From ZLKRG44 sp964555705 (GTDB lineage Bacteria > Planctomycetota > Phycisphaerae > Phycisphaerales > SM1A02): a DNA stretch of 50,357 bases. The DNA lies in contig CAZKTN010000019.1 in assembly GCA_964555705.1 (NCBI GenBank), forward strand, positions 1 through 50,357, in the 5' to 3' direction. Below, piece after piece: positions 42,302-50,357 of the stretch; the stretch's first letter is position 1, and the number at the start of each line of letters is the position of its first letter. The position numbers and the translations under genes were made by a program. Under the pieces are notes generated by a model. That model saw only the letters and a list, made by a program, of their open reading frames with translations. It was not told where the DNA came from and made no database searches.

Positions 42302-43347
42302 CGATGATTCGCCGTCGGACCGCAGCATGTCCGCGCGCGAGCAGGTGATGCGGTACGTGGCGGCGCTGGAGACGGAGCTTTCAGGCTGCGATCCTGCGCT
42401 TCGCCACGATGCGGTGATTGACGCCGAGACGCACCTTCGTAGCGCCGTCGACGGCGGGATGCCCGCCGAGCGCGCGATCGCGGAGTTCGGCACGCCGCGC
42501 GAGATCGCGCGCGCGTACATCGAGCAGGACAGCCAGACCTATGGCTGGCGAGTGCACGCGCCAGAGCCCACGGGACCGGCGGCGGGCGCAGTCTCTGTCG
42601 GTTCGGCCGAAGGTCCAGCTGGCGCTGCGCCCAGCGCTGCTCCCGGCGGTCCGGCATCTCCGGCCACATCTGTGCGGCCAGNNNNNNNNNNNNNNNNNNN
42701 NNNNNNNNNNNNNNNNNNNNNNNNNNNNNNNNNNNNNNNNNNNNNNNNNNNNNNNNNNNNNNNNNNNNNNNNNNNNNNNNNTCGGTGTGCCGCTCCTGGT
42801 GCTGCTGCTGGGCTCCGCGCGCGCACTCTGCCTCTTCGAGGGTAAGGTGGTGGAGGCGCTTCTTGGCGTGCGCATGCCGCGGCGCGTGCAGCCTGTGGAG
42901 GGGGCGGATTCCGTTGGGTTCTGGCAGCGCATCCTGTGCTGGCTCCGGGATGTGAGGAGCTGGCTGTCGCTGGCCTACCTTCTGGGCAACTTCTTCATCA
43001 GCGTCTGCACGTTCGCGCTCACTATCTCGCTGTGCGCGCTGAGCGTGTCGCTTGTGCTGGCAAGTATTGGATCGCTGCTCGGGTTTCCCGTCATGGTGGT
43101 TGGCGATGGTGGTGGGGAATCGGCCGTCATCCAGGTGCTCGGCTGGAGGCTCGAGCCTGACGCGGATGGCGTGCTGCAGGTGCCTGTCGGCGCCTCCATC
43201 TCGATGCTTGCCATCGGCCTGTGCCTCGCGACGGCGACACTGTGGCTCATGCGCGGCCTCGGCTGGGTCTACGGCCATGTGGTGCAGGCGATCCAGGTCG
43301 CGCGCCCGCAGGCCGTCGGCGTAGTGCCGCGCGCGATGCATCCGTGA
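42294..43347 (+). CDS. HAAS-domain / sensor-domain membrane protein (interrupted by assembly gap)
   Basis: GGAGG precedes ATG 42294. Residues about 12-80 form a HAAS/DUF1700-type domain (QVMRYVAALETEL, HDAVIDAETHLRSA, AIAEFGTPREIARAYIEQ), followed by a Pro/Ala-rich linker that runs into 100 N. After the gap the sequence shows several membrane helices (PLLVLLLGSARALCLF, LLGNFFISVCTFALTISLCALSVSLVLASI, ISMLAIGLCLATATLWLMRGLGWVYGHVVQAI) of the Putative-sensor type. The two sides lie in different frames relative to the N run, expected if the gap length is arbitrary. One gene is likely, but two cannot be excluded. Confidence 0.6.
42682..42781. other. Assembly gap (100 N)
   Basis: Exactly 100 unknown bases, a common scaffolding placeholder. 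The true distance is unknown, and the coding frame shifts across it. Confidence 0.97.
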
Positions 43348-43370
43348 GCGGCCGCGGTCCGCGCGGCAGG

Positions 43371-43406
43371 TCTTATTGTTGACAAGTATCGTGATTTCAC
43401 AATAGT
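43371..43406 (+). promoter_or_regulatory. Promoter of the ABC transporter-peptidase genes
   Basis: TTGACA (43379-43384) and AATAGT (43401-43406) are 16 bp apart, the same spacing as at padR. Around them is a dyad TATTGT (43374-43379) / ACAATA (43399-43404). It lies in the 90-bp gap before the ABC ATPase. The dyad is not the padR palindrome. Confidence 0.5.
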
Positions 43407-43437
43407 CTCCCGCGCGCCATCCACCTCAAGGCTGACC

Positions 43438-44418
43438 ATGATTTCCATCAGGAACCTCGTCAAGATCCATCCCGGACCCGTGTGCGCGCTGAGGGGCGTC
43501 GACCTCGACATCCCTGAAGGCATGTTCGGGCTGCTCGGCCCAAACGGCGCCGGCAAGAGCACATTCATGAGCATCGTCGCGGGGCTCGTCGAGCCCACCG
43601 CAGGCACCGTCACCCTCGACGGCCACGACGTGATCGCGGATCCCGGCTACATGCGCGAGCGGCTCGGCTACCTCCCGCAGGACTTCGGCTTCTATCCCGA
43701 CCTCAGCGGCCGTGCGATGCTCGAGTTCCTGCTGCGCATGAAGGGGATCACGGGACCGCGCGGGCGTCGCGCGCTCGCGATGGAGCTGCTGGCCCGCGTC
43801 AACCTGACGGCAGCCGCGGGGCGCAAGGTGGGCGGCTACTCAGGCGGCATGCGTCAGCGCCTGGGGCTCGCGCAGGCGATCGCCGGCAACCCGCGCGTGC
43901 TGATCGTGGACGAGCCCACCGCAGGCCTCGACCCTGAGGAGCGCCAGCGCTTCTACCGGCTGCTCGCCGAGATGAGCGCCGGGCGCATCGTGCTGCTGTC
44001 GACGCACATCGTCGAGGACGTGGCGACGCTCTGCCCGCAGCTGGCGGTGATCCGCTCAGGTGAGCTTGTCGCGCACACGACGCCCGAGGCGGCGTGCCGG
44101 TCGGTCGAGGGGATGATCTGGGAGGGATTCGTCGACGACGCGGCGCTGCCGGAGTTCGCCAAGGCGCATCGCGTGCTCAGCGCCGTGCTCGCGGGAGGTC
44201 GCACCAACCGGGTTCGCGTCTTCGCCGCGGCGGGGATGGCGCATGTCGAGGGCTTCGCGCCGAGCGTCGGCACGCTTGAGGACGCGTACCTCGTGCTGAT
44301 GCGCTGCCCGCCGCATGAGGTGCCGCCGGCGCTCGTGCGGTCGGCGCCGTTGCGGGCAGGGGCATCGAGCTTGAGTTCGGCCCCTGATGTCTCCGCCCAC
44401 ATTGGAGGCGTGCGGTGA
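43438..44418 (+). CDS. ABC transporter ATP-binding protein
   Basis: 326 residues. Walker A GPNGAGKST, Q-loop YLPQDFG, signature YSGGMRQRLGLAQAI, Walker B VLIVDEPTAGLD, switch His in LSTHIVED. The CcmA/NatA-like sequence is typical of ATPases that pair with ABC-2-type permeases. About 90 extra residues follow the nucleotide-binding domain. AAGG lies 9 nt before the ATG. The stop overlaps the GTG start of the permease-peptidase gene, so the two are coupled and form one transporter. Confidence 0.92.
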   Translation: MISIRNLVKIHPGPVCALRGVDLDIPEGMFGLLGPNGAGKSTFMSIVAGLVEPTAGTVTLDGHDVIADPGYMRERLGYLPQDFGFYPDLSGRAMLEFLLRMKGITGPRGRRALAMELLARVNLTAAAGRKVGGYSGGMRQRLGLAQAIAGNPRVLIVDEPTAGLDPEERQRFYRLLAEMSAGRIVLLSTHIVEDVATLCPQLAVIRSGELVAHTTPEAACRSVEGMIWEGFVDDAALPEFAKAHRVLSAVLAGGRTNRVRVFAAAGMAHVEGFAPSVGTLEDAYLVLMRCPPHEVPPALVRSAPLRAGASSLSSAPDVSAHIGGVR

Positions 44419-47400
44419 TCGCACGCCTTCTCGCATATCCGCGCCTCGACGTCCTCACGTCGTGGCGGCGCCCGATGAACATCGTGATGCTCGTGGTGTT
44501 CTGCTTCATGGCATTTGGGCTCTACGCCGGCAATGTCCAGGTGGGCGGCGGCAGTGCGGACACGGGTGGTGCGAAGGTTGCGCTCAACAGCGCATTCAAC
44601 GTTGCGTTCATCGACGTGGCCCTGTGCGCGCTCATGCTGCCGTTCTTCGTTGGTGTGGCCTGCGGCATGCCGGCGCTCACCGACGGAGACCGCAAGGTGA
44701 TGCCGCTGGTGAACGCAACGCCGCTGACCCACATGCAGTATGCCGTGTCGCGCTTCGCGGGTGCGGTGCTGGTCCTCGGGGTCATCCTGGCCCTATGGAC
44801 GGTGGTGCAGATGGCCATCTTCGAGTTCGCGCCGATCGACGAGAACGAGCGCACGCGGGTGGCATTCTCGCTGTGGGCCTATGTGGGGCCGCTGGTCATT
44901 GTGGCGCTGCCGATGGTGCTGTTCGTGGGTGGCGTGTCGATGTGGCTGGGCGCACGAACCCGCCAGCCGGTGCTGGTGTTCGCGCTGCCGGTGGTGATTC
45001 TGGTCACCGGAGTCTTCTTCGTGTGGGGGTTCAACCCGGAGTGGCTGCCGCGGTGGATCGACCGTGCGATGCAGGCGATCGACCCGACGGGCTTCCGGTG
45101 GTTCGGTCGCACCTACATGGACGAGGACAGGGGCGTGGCCTTCTACAACACGGCTGCCGTCGAGCCCGACACTCTGTTCGCGGCGAGCCGGATCGCGCTT
45201 GCGGCAATTGGGCTCCTCTTCGTGTGGCTGACGGGACGTCGCCTCGCCTGGGAGGCCCGGCGCGACCGTCGCGTGGGAATCGTCGATGCGCTGGTGCGTG
45301 ACGCGCGCGAGGCCGAGGGTCGGCACGTGCCCGATCATGCGGCGATCGCTGCGCGGGGCGCTGCGCCTGCGAGCACCGTCACCGTGCCCGGCTTCGTCGG
45401 CACCACATGGGGCATCCTGCTGATCGAGCTATGGGCGCTCCTTCGCTCGCCGGGCGTGTGGCTCTTTGGCCCACTCATCCTGCTGCAGACTGCGGGCAAC
45501 TCCGCCTTCAGCCTTGGTCCCCTGGGAACGTGGCTTCTCGTCACCTCGGGCTCTGCGGCTGCCGGAGCCTTCAACACGCTCACGCTTCTGCTGTGCCTGC
45601 TGACACTCTTCTACACGGTGGAGAGCCTGGTTCGCGAGGAGCGATGCGGGCTCGCAGGCATCTTCAGGGCAACGCCGATCCCCACAAGTGCGGTGCTCGC
45701 GGGCAAGGTGCTCGCCAACGCGGCGCTTGCTGCCGTGATCATGGGTTGCGCGGCTGCGGCGATCGCCATCGTGCTCGTGGTGCAGTTCTTCCAGACCGGC
45801 ATCATGATGCCCCTCGAGATACCCACGCTGTTCCTGGTGCTAGGAGCGCTCGTGGCGCCCACGCTGGTCGTGTGGTGCGCGTTCGTCGCGCTGCTGTACG
45901 CGCTGCTGCGCAACCGCTTCGTGGTCTACGGCGTCGCGCTCGCGGCGCTCATCGGAACCGGCCTTGCGACACAGTTCGGCTACATGAACTGGCTGACGGC
46001 CTGGCATATGTGGGGAGCGGTGCAGTGGAGCGAGCTTGACCGCCTCGCGTTCATGTGGGACGCAATCGTCGCCAACCGCATCGTGGTGCTGCTGCTGGCC
46101 GCGCTGCTGGTGGTGCTCACGCTGCAGTTCTGGCCGCGCCGCACGCCTGACCTGCGCGCCGTGGCCGACCGGTTCAGGCCGTGGCCGCTCTTCCGTGCCG
46201 CGCTGATCCCGATCGTCGCCGCCATTCCAGTGGTGGCGGTCGGCATCTACATCGCAGTGCAGATCCGTGCCGGATACGAAGGCAAGCCCGCGGAGAGCGC
46301 GGCGAAGGCCTACTGGACGAGGAACTCGAGCACGTGGGAGGACGTTCCGGTGCCGGCGCTCGACCGAGTCGACGGCGAGGTGAAGCTGTTCCCCGAGTCG
46401 CGTGAGCTTGAGGTGGCGGCGACGATGGTGATCCGCAATCCGCACCGCACCCCGATGCCGGAGATCCCAATCACGGTCGGGCTGCACTTCGAGTCATCCG
46501 ACTGGACAGTGGATGGTGTGCCCACCGACCCGACGCGAAAGGACCAGCCACCTCCATGCATCGAGGACCGCAGCGGCCTCTACGTCATCACGCCGAAGAC
46601 GCCGATTCAGACGGATGGGACCGTCACCATCTCGTTCCGCCTCAAGGGCGCCTTTCCCGATGGCTGGTCGCGCTTTGGCGCGGGCACCGGAGAGTTCCTG
46701 CTGCCGTCGGGCGCTGTGCTCACCAGCTTCTCGTCAAGCTTCCTGCCGGTGGTCGGTTTCGTTGATGGCGTGGGAGTCGACGAGAAGAACAGCCGCGACC
46801 CGAAGGACTACCCGCTTGACCTGTGGAAGACGCGAGTCGATCCCGCCTTCGGCCCGGCGTGGCCAACTCAGGTGCGGCTCGCGGTCGAGGCGCCGGACGC
46901 GTGGACCGTCAACGTGGTGGGCGTGGAGCGCGAGTCGTCAGTGACTGATGGCCGTCGCCGCACGGTGTGGGAGACGGAGCATCCGGTGCGCTTCTTCAAC
47001 ATCGTGGGCGGGCCGCTGGAGGCCGCAAAGGGCGAGACCACCACCGTCTATCACTCTGCGCGCACGCCGCACAACGTGGCCACGATGGTCGATGCGCTCG
47101 ATGACGCGCGCAAGAGCTACTCGGCCTGGTTCGGGCCCTACCCATGGGAAAACCTGCGCGTGACCGAGTTCCCCGGGCTTGCGGGATATGCGCAAGGGTT
47201 CCCCGGCAACATCACCTTCTCGGAGACGATCGGCTACCTCTCGCGGCCGGTGGAAGAGGGGGAGGAGGGCACCTTCGACGCCGCCTACTACATCGTGGCG
47301 CACGAGAGCGGGCACCAGTGGTGGGGCAACATCGTGATGCCGGGCAAGGGTCCGGGCGGCAACATCATCAGCGAGGGGCTCGCGGAGTTCAGCGCGGTCA

Positions 47401-48113
47401 TGCTGCTGCACCACGAGCGCGGCGCGGAACAGGCAAACGTGCTCCGGCGCCGCTGGGAGCAGGAGTACGTGCAGGGCCGCAGCGCGGACAACGAGCGGCC
47501 GATCAACCGGGTGACCGGCACGCGGCCGGGCGACACGGTGATCACGTACCAGCGCGCCGGGCTGGTGTTCTGGATGCTCAGGAATCTGATGGGCGAGGAT
47601 GCGATGCTCGCAGGCCTTCGCGACTTTGTCACGACATGGAAGGATGGCGTGCAGACCCCCGAGGGACTCGATTTCCCGCTGATCGAGGATCTCGTGGAGA
47701 GCCTGCGTGCGCGTGCGCCCGATGTTGCTGCGTTCGACGCCTTTGCGAACGAGTGGATCCTCGGCAAGGCGCTCCCTGAACTTGAGCTCAACGACGTGTC
47801 GGTGGGCGGCGGCGGAGCCGAGTGGGTGACGACGGCATCGCTGGCGAATGTGGGCACGGGTGCCGCCGAAGTGACGGTGCGAGTGTGGGGCGAGGAGCCC
47901 AAGGGCGACGCGGAGCGCGCGCACACCGATGCGAGGGTGAGCATCTCGCCGGACTCGCCTGCACGGGTAGAGGTGAAGACCGCCTTCGAGCCGGCACGGA
48001 TCGAGGTCGACCCCGAGGTGCAGCTGCTCTTCGCGGGCCGCAAGCGCTGCGAGCGCGAGCTCCCGTCCGCGGGTTTCGCTCGGGGTCCGAGTGCGGCCAC
48101 CGCGGCACCGTAA
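44415..48113 (+). CDS. ABC-2 permease fused to M1-family aminopeptidase
   Basis: 1232 residues from GTG. The N-terminal 620 residues are an ABC-2-type permease with two sets of about six helices separated near residue 290-330. After a last helix (about 593-615) an extracytoplasmic M1 metallopeptidase domain follows: zinc motif HESGHQWWGN (His963, Glu964, His967) and Glu987 in ISEGLAEFSAVML. The spacing between the second His and the Glu is 19 rather than the classical 18, which I recall as normal for this permease-M1 family. The GxMEN exopeptidase motif is replaced by AQGFPGNITFSE. It pairs with the preceding ATPase. Substrate unknown; it may clear or process peptides at the membrane. Confidence 0.93.
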   Translation: MIARLLAYPRLDVLTSWRRPMNIVMLVVFCFMAFGLYAGNVQVGGGSADTGGAKVALNSAFNVAFIDVALCALMLPFFVGVACGMPALTDGDRKVMPLVNATPLTHMQYAVSRFAGAVLVLGVILALWTVVQMAIFEFAPIDENERTRVAFSLWAYVGPLVIVALPMVLFVGGVSMWLGARTRQPVLVFALPVVILVTGVFFVWGFNPEWLPRWIDRAMQAIDPTGFRWFGRTYMDEDRGVAFYNTAAVEPDTLFAASRIALAAIGLLFVWLTGRRLAWEARRDRRVGIVDALVRDAREAEGRHVPDHAAIAARGAAPASTVTVPGFVGTTWGILLIELWALLRSPGVWLFGPLILLQTAGNSAFSLGPLGTWLLVTSGSAAAGAFNTLTLLLCLLTLFYTVESLVREERCGLAGIFRATPIPTSAVLAGKVLANAALAAVIMGCAAAAIAIVLVVQFFQTGIMMPLEIPTLFLVLGALVAPTLVVWCAFVALLYALLRNRFVVYGVALAALIGTGLATQFGYMNWLTAWHMWGAVQWSELDRLAFMWDAIVANRIVVLLLAALLVVLTLQFWPRRTPDLRAVADRFRPWPLFRAALIPIVAAIPVVAVGIYIAVQIRAGYEGKPAESAAKAYWTRNSSTWEDVPVPALDRVDGEVKLFPESRELEVAATMVIRNPHRTPMPEIPITVGLHFESSDWTVDGVPTDPTRKDQPPPCIEDRSGLYVITPKTPIQTDGTVTISFRLKGAFPDGWSRFGAGTGEFLLPSGAVLTSFSSSFLPVVGFVDGVGVDEKNSRDPKDYPLDLWKTRVDPAFGPAWPTQVRLAVEAPDAWTVNVVGVERESSVTDGRRRTVWETEHPVRFFNIVGGPLEAAKGETTTVYHSARTPHNVATMVDALDDARKSYSAWFGPYPWENLRVTEFPGLAGYAQGFPGNITFSETIGYLSRPVEEGEEGTFDAAYYIVAHESGHQWWGNIVMPGKGPGGNIISEGLAEFSAVMLLHHERGAEQANVLRRRWEQEYVQGRSADNERPINRVTGTRPGDTVITYQRAGLVFWMLRNLMGEDAMLAGLRDFVTTWKDGVQTPEGLDFPLIEDLVESLRARAPDVAAFDAFANEWILGKALPELELNDVSVGGGGAEWVTTASLANVGTGAAEVTVRVWGEEPKGDAERAHTDARVSISPDSPARVEVKTAFEPARIEVDPEVQLLFAGRKRCERELPSAGFARGPSAATAAP

Positions 48114-48199
48114 TTCACGACATTTTGGTCAGTAATAAGGTCGCGCGGTGCGCGAGCGGGCCCGTCCGAGAAGATTGTGCCGATCGGCCTGCGAAGCCC

Positions 48200-48228
48200 T
48201 TGTCCGCACCGAGCCGAACTCCTAATGT
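48200..48228 (+). promoter_or_regulatory. Possible promoter of the SulP-carbonic anhydrase gene
   Basis: TTGTCC (48200-48205) and TAATGT (48223-48228) with a 17-bp spacer, in the 202-bp interval after the peptidase gene. Nothing else is recognised in this interval; the leader would be about 80 nt. Confidence 0.35.
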
Positions 48229-48315
48229 TGCAGGCTGTCGGCTCCATCGTGGAGTCGGGACCCCCGGCGCGCCGTGGGTCAGGACTACCCCTTTCACCCC
48301 CGACCCCACCACAGC

Positions 48316-50357
48316 ATGGCCTCACCAGCGCCCCCCGCGTCAGTTCTCCCCGTGCCCCCTGTGAGCATCGGTCGTGACCTCACCGCAGGCGTCGTCGTCT
48401 TCCTCGTTGCCATTCCTCTGTGCCTCGGAATCGCCCTTGCATCCGGGGCACCGTTGCTTTCGGGCCTTATCTCAGGCGTCATCGGCGGCATCCTGGTCGG
48501 CGCGCTCAGCGGATCGAGCATCAGCGTCAGCGGTCCGGCGGCAGGGCTTGCCGCGATCGTGCTCGCGCAGATCACGTCGCTGGGGTCGTTCGAGGCGTTC
48601 CTGCTCGCCGTGGTCATCGCGGGCGGCATGCAAATCGCCTTTGGCCTGTTCAAGGCGGGCGGGCTGTCCAAGTTCTTCCCGACCAACGTCATCAAGGGTC
48701 TGCTTGCTGCGATTGGCCTGCTGCTGATCCTGAAGCAGATCCCGCACCTGGTGGGCCACGACTCCGACTGGCAGGGGGACATGGCCTTCCGCCAGGATGA
48801 CGGGGACAACACATTCTCGGCGCTCCTTCATGCGCTTCGTGCGTTCCTCCCCGGCGCCGCGCTTGTGGGCCTTGTCTCCGTCGCGATCCTGATTGCGTGG
48901 CAGAGCATCCCCGTACTCAAGAAGAGCCTCTTTCCCGGGCCGCTCGCTGCGGTGCTCGGCGGCACGATCCTGAGCGAGGTGCTGCGTCGTACGGGATCCG
49001 CATGGGCGATCGACCCGTCGCACCTCGTCAGCGTGCCGGTCGTGGGACAGGATGGCCTCACGTGGAGCGCCATGTTCACCTTCCCTGACTTTGCCAGGAT
49101 CGGCGACAGCGCGATCTGGGTCGCCGCCGGCACCTTGGCGATCGTGGCATCGATCGAGACGCTGCTCAACCTCGAGGCCACCGACAAGATGGACCCGCTC
49201 AAGCGCGCCTCGCCGCCGAACCGCGAGCTGCTGGCGCAGGGCACGGGCAACGTCGCCGCTGGGCTGATCGGCGGACTGCCGATGACGTCGGTGATCGTGC
49301 GCAGCTCCGTCAACGCGATGGCCGGTGGGCGCACCCGTGTGTCCGCCATCTTCCATGGAGTGCTCCTGCTCGGCAGCGTTGCGCTCCTCCCTGGGCTGCT
49401 CAACACCATCCCGCTCGCCACGCTTGCGGCGGTGCTGGTGGTGACCGGATGGAAGCTGGCGAGCCCTGCGCTCTTCAAGTCGATGTGGCGCGAGGGCATG
49501 GTGCAGTTCGTGCCATTCCTCGTCACGGTGCTGGCCATCGTGTTCACGGATCTCCTGCTCGGCGTGATCATGGGCATGGCCACAAGCCTCGTGTTCATCC
49601 TGTGGAGCAACACCAAGCAGGGCGTGCGCGTCATCGAGGAGAAGCACGCGAGCGGGACGGTCCACCGCCTCGAGCTCTCGGGCCAGACCACCTTCCTGAA
49701 CCGCGCGCGCCTCGCCACGGAGCTGGCGAGGTTCAGCGGGGGTGAGCATGTGCTCATCGACGCGCGCGTTGCCGACTTCATCGACCCGGACATGGTGGCC
49801 ATGATCCACGAGTTCGTGAACGAGACGGCGCCGGCGCGAGGCATCGACGTAAGCCTGATCGGGTTCAAGGACCGCTATCCGCGCATCCAGGACCGCGTGC
49901 AGTACGTGGACGTGAGCACCCGCGAGACCCAGTCGAGGATGACCCCGGCGCGGGTGCTTGGGCTCCTCAAGGAGGGCAACGAGCGCTTCGTCAGCGGCCA
50001 GCGGCTGCACCGAGACCTCGTCCGCCAGGTGGAGGAGACTTCCGGCGGGCAGCACCCGATGGCGGCCGTGCTGAGCTGCATCGACTCGCGCGCTCCGGTC
50101 GAGCTGCTCTTCGACCTGGGCATCGGCGACGTGTTCAGCGCGCGCCTCGCAGGCAACGTCGCGAGCCCCAAGGCGCTCGGCAGCCTCGAGTTCGCGTGCA
50201 AGGTCGCGGGCGCGAAGCTCATCCTTGTGCTCGGGCACACCCGCTGCGGAGCGGTGAAGGCGACATGCGACTTCGTGGCGAAGGGGCTCGACCCTGTGCA
50301 GGCCACCGGGCTCAGCAACCTTGGTTCCATCACGGATCCGATCACCGAGGCGGTCAA
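48316..50357 (+). CDS. SulP transporter fused to STAS and beta-carbonic anhydrase, partial
   Basis: About 680 codons, the 3' end cut by the window. Residues about 15-410 are a SulP anion transporter (LTAGVVVFLVAIPLCLGIALASGAPLLSG, SGSSISVSGPAAGLAAI, GLIGGLPMTSVIVRSSVNAMAGGRTR). A STAS domain follows (about 450-520; LELSGQTTFLNRARL), then a beta-carbonic anhydrase with zinc ligands Cys588 and Asp590 (SCIDSR) and His641 and Cys644 (GHTRCGAV). Such fusions couple bicarbonate uptake to CO2/HCO3- conversion. SulP members also move sulfate, so bicarbonate is inferred from the anhydrase. ATG 48316 has no clear Shine-Dalgarno; a GTG at 48361 is an alternative. Confidence 0.92.
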   Translation, partial: MASPAPPASVLPVPPVSIGRDLTAGVVVFLVAIPLCLGIALASGAPLLSGLISGVIGGILVGALSGSSISVSGPAAGLAAIVLAQITSLGSFEAFLLAVVIAGGMQIAFGLFKAGGLSKFFPTNVIKGLLAAIGLLLILKQIPHLVGHDSDWQGDMAFRQDDGDNTFSALLHALRAFLPGAALVGLVSVAILIAWQSIPVLKKSLFPGPLAAVLGGTILSEVLRRTGSAWAIDPSHLVSVPVVGQDGLTWSAMFTFPDFARIGDSAIWVAAGTLAIVASIETLLNLEATDKMDPLKRASPPNRELLAQGTGNVAAGLIGGLPMTSVIVRSSVNAMAGGRTRVSAIFHGVLLLGSVALLPGLLNTIPLATLAAVLVVTGWKLASPALFKSMWREGMVQFVPFLVTVLAIVFTDLLLGVIMGMATSLVFILWSNTKQGVRVIEEKHASGTVHRLELSGQTTFLNRARLATELARFSGGEHVLIDARVADFIDPDMVAMIHEFVNETAPARGIDVSLIGFKDRYPRIQDRVQYVDVSTRETQSRMTPARVLGLLKEGNERFVSGQRLHRDLVRQVEETSGGQHPMAAVLSCIDSRAPVELLFDLGIGDVFSARLAGNVASPKALGSLEFACKVAGAKLILVLGHTRCGAVKATCDFVAKGLDPVQATGLSNLGSITDPITEAV

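Noticed and set aside
47301..47375. 19-residue spacing in the M1 zinc site read as a defect
   Set aside because: Classical M1 enzymes have 18, but I recall 19 in the permease-fused M1 family, and all ligands are present.
1..50357. tRNA, rRNA, transposase, integrase or phage genes
   Set aside because: I looked through the intergenic gaps and conserved frames and saw none; gaps are mostly too short for RNA genes.

Overview
The window is a high-GC bacterial scaffold, very probably from an uncultured planctomycete of the Phycisphaerae type. Three things point there. A secreted protein at 9894-12356 ends in two dockerin-like calcium-binding repeats and carries a Cys-rich CC/WD-type motif that I associate with Phycisphaerales exported proteins. 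Two small exported proteins (33633-34295 and 40979-41647) end in a PAPGALALL-type, Arg-rich sorting tail. The remaining gene content is a Gram-negative mix (ExbB/ExbD, heptosyltransferase-like GT9, MlaF-like ATPase). A run of exactly 100 N (42682-42781) marks a scaffold join, so this is an assembled genome or MAG contig. Coding density is very high. I see no tRNA, rRNA, CRISPR array, insertion sequence or phage gene.

Layout: 1-4760 is a minus-strand operon in which the first three genes overlap by ATGA: a glutamate-receptor-like potassium channel, a BtpA-family TIM barrel, a D-amino-acid transaminase, a type III pantothenate kinase and a divergent MnmE-like GTPase. 4815-9685 (plus) holds an SDR, GAPDH, a CNNM/CorC-type membrane protein and an ExbB-ExbD-ExbD set. 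9894-12356 is the large dockerin-tailed secreted protein with a clear terminator. 12478-17945 (minus) holds a PCMT/erythromycin-esterase fusion and a sialidase / membrane protein / AbgT-transporter operon. 18020-21417 is a glycosyltransferase pair, GT9 followed by a GtrA-GT39 fusion. 21439-33553 is mainly housekeeping: an MlaF-like ATPase, an FAD oxidase, a thioredoxin-fold protein, an inositol-phosphatase-like enzyme, a GNAT, a SYLF lipoprotein, a P-type ATPase, a nucleoside transporter and fumarase. 33633-41647 holds two PEP-CTERM-like proteins, two SDRs, WecB, a GT4 and a REC-GAF-HD-GYP regulator. 41936-48113 is a regulated cluster: PadR repressor, HAAS/sensor membrane protein, ABC ATPase and a 1232-residue ABC permease fused to an M1 aminopeptidase. 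48316 to the window end is a SulP transporter fused to STAS and a beta-carbonic anhydrase, cut by the window edge.

Two observations stand out. First, a -10-like hexamer (roughly TANCCT, often extended to TANCCTCG) lies only 6-13 nt upstream of the start codon of at least 13 unit-leading genes, most of which lack an obvious Shine-Dalgarno sequence. At two divergent gene pairs the two hexamers share their central TA in a 10-bp element (AGGGTATCCT, AGGCTAACCT). This suggests widespread leaderless or near-leaderless transcription. Second, the PadR gene begins inside a perfect 11-bp inverted repeat overlapping a TTGACA promoter, which looks like an autoregulatory switch for a cluster ending in a transporter-peptidase fusion.
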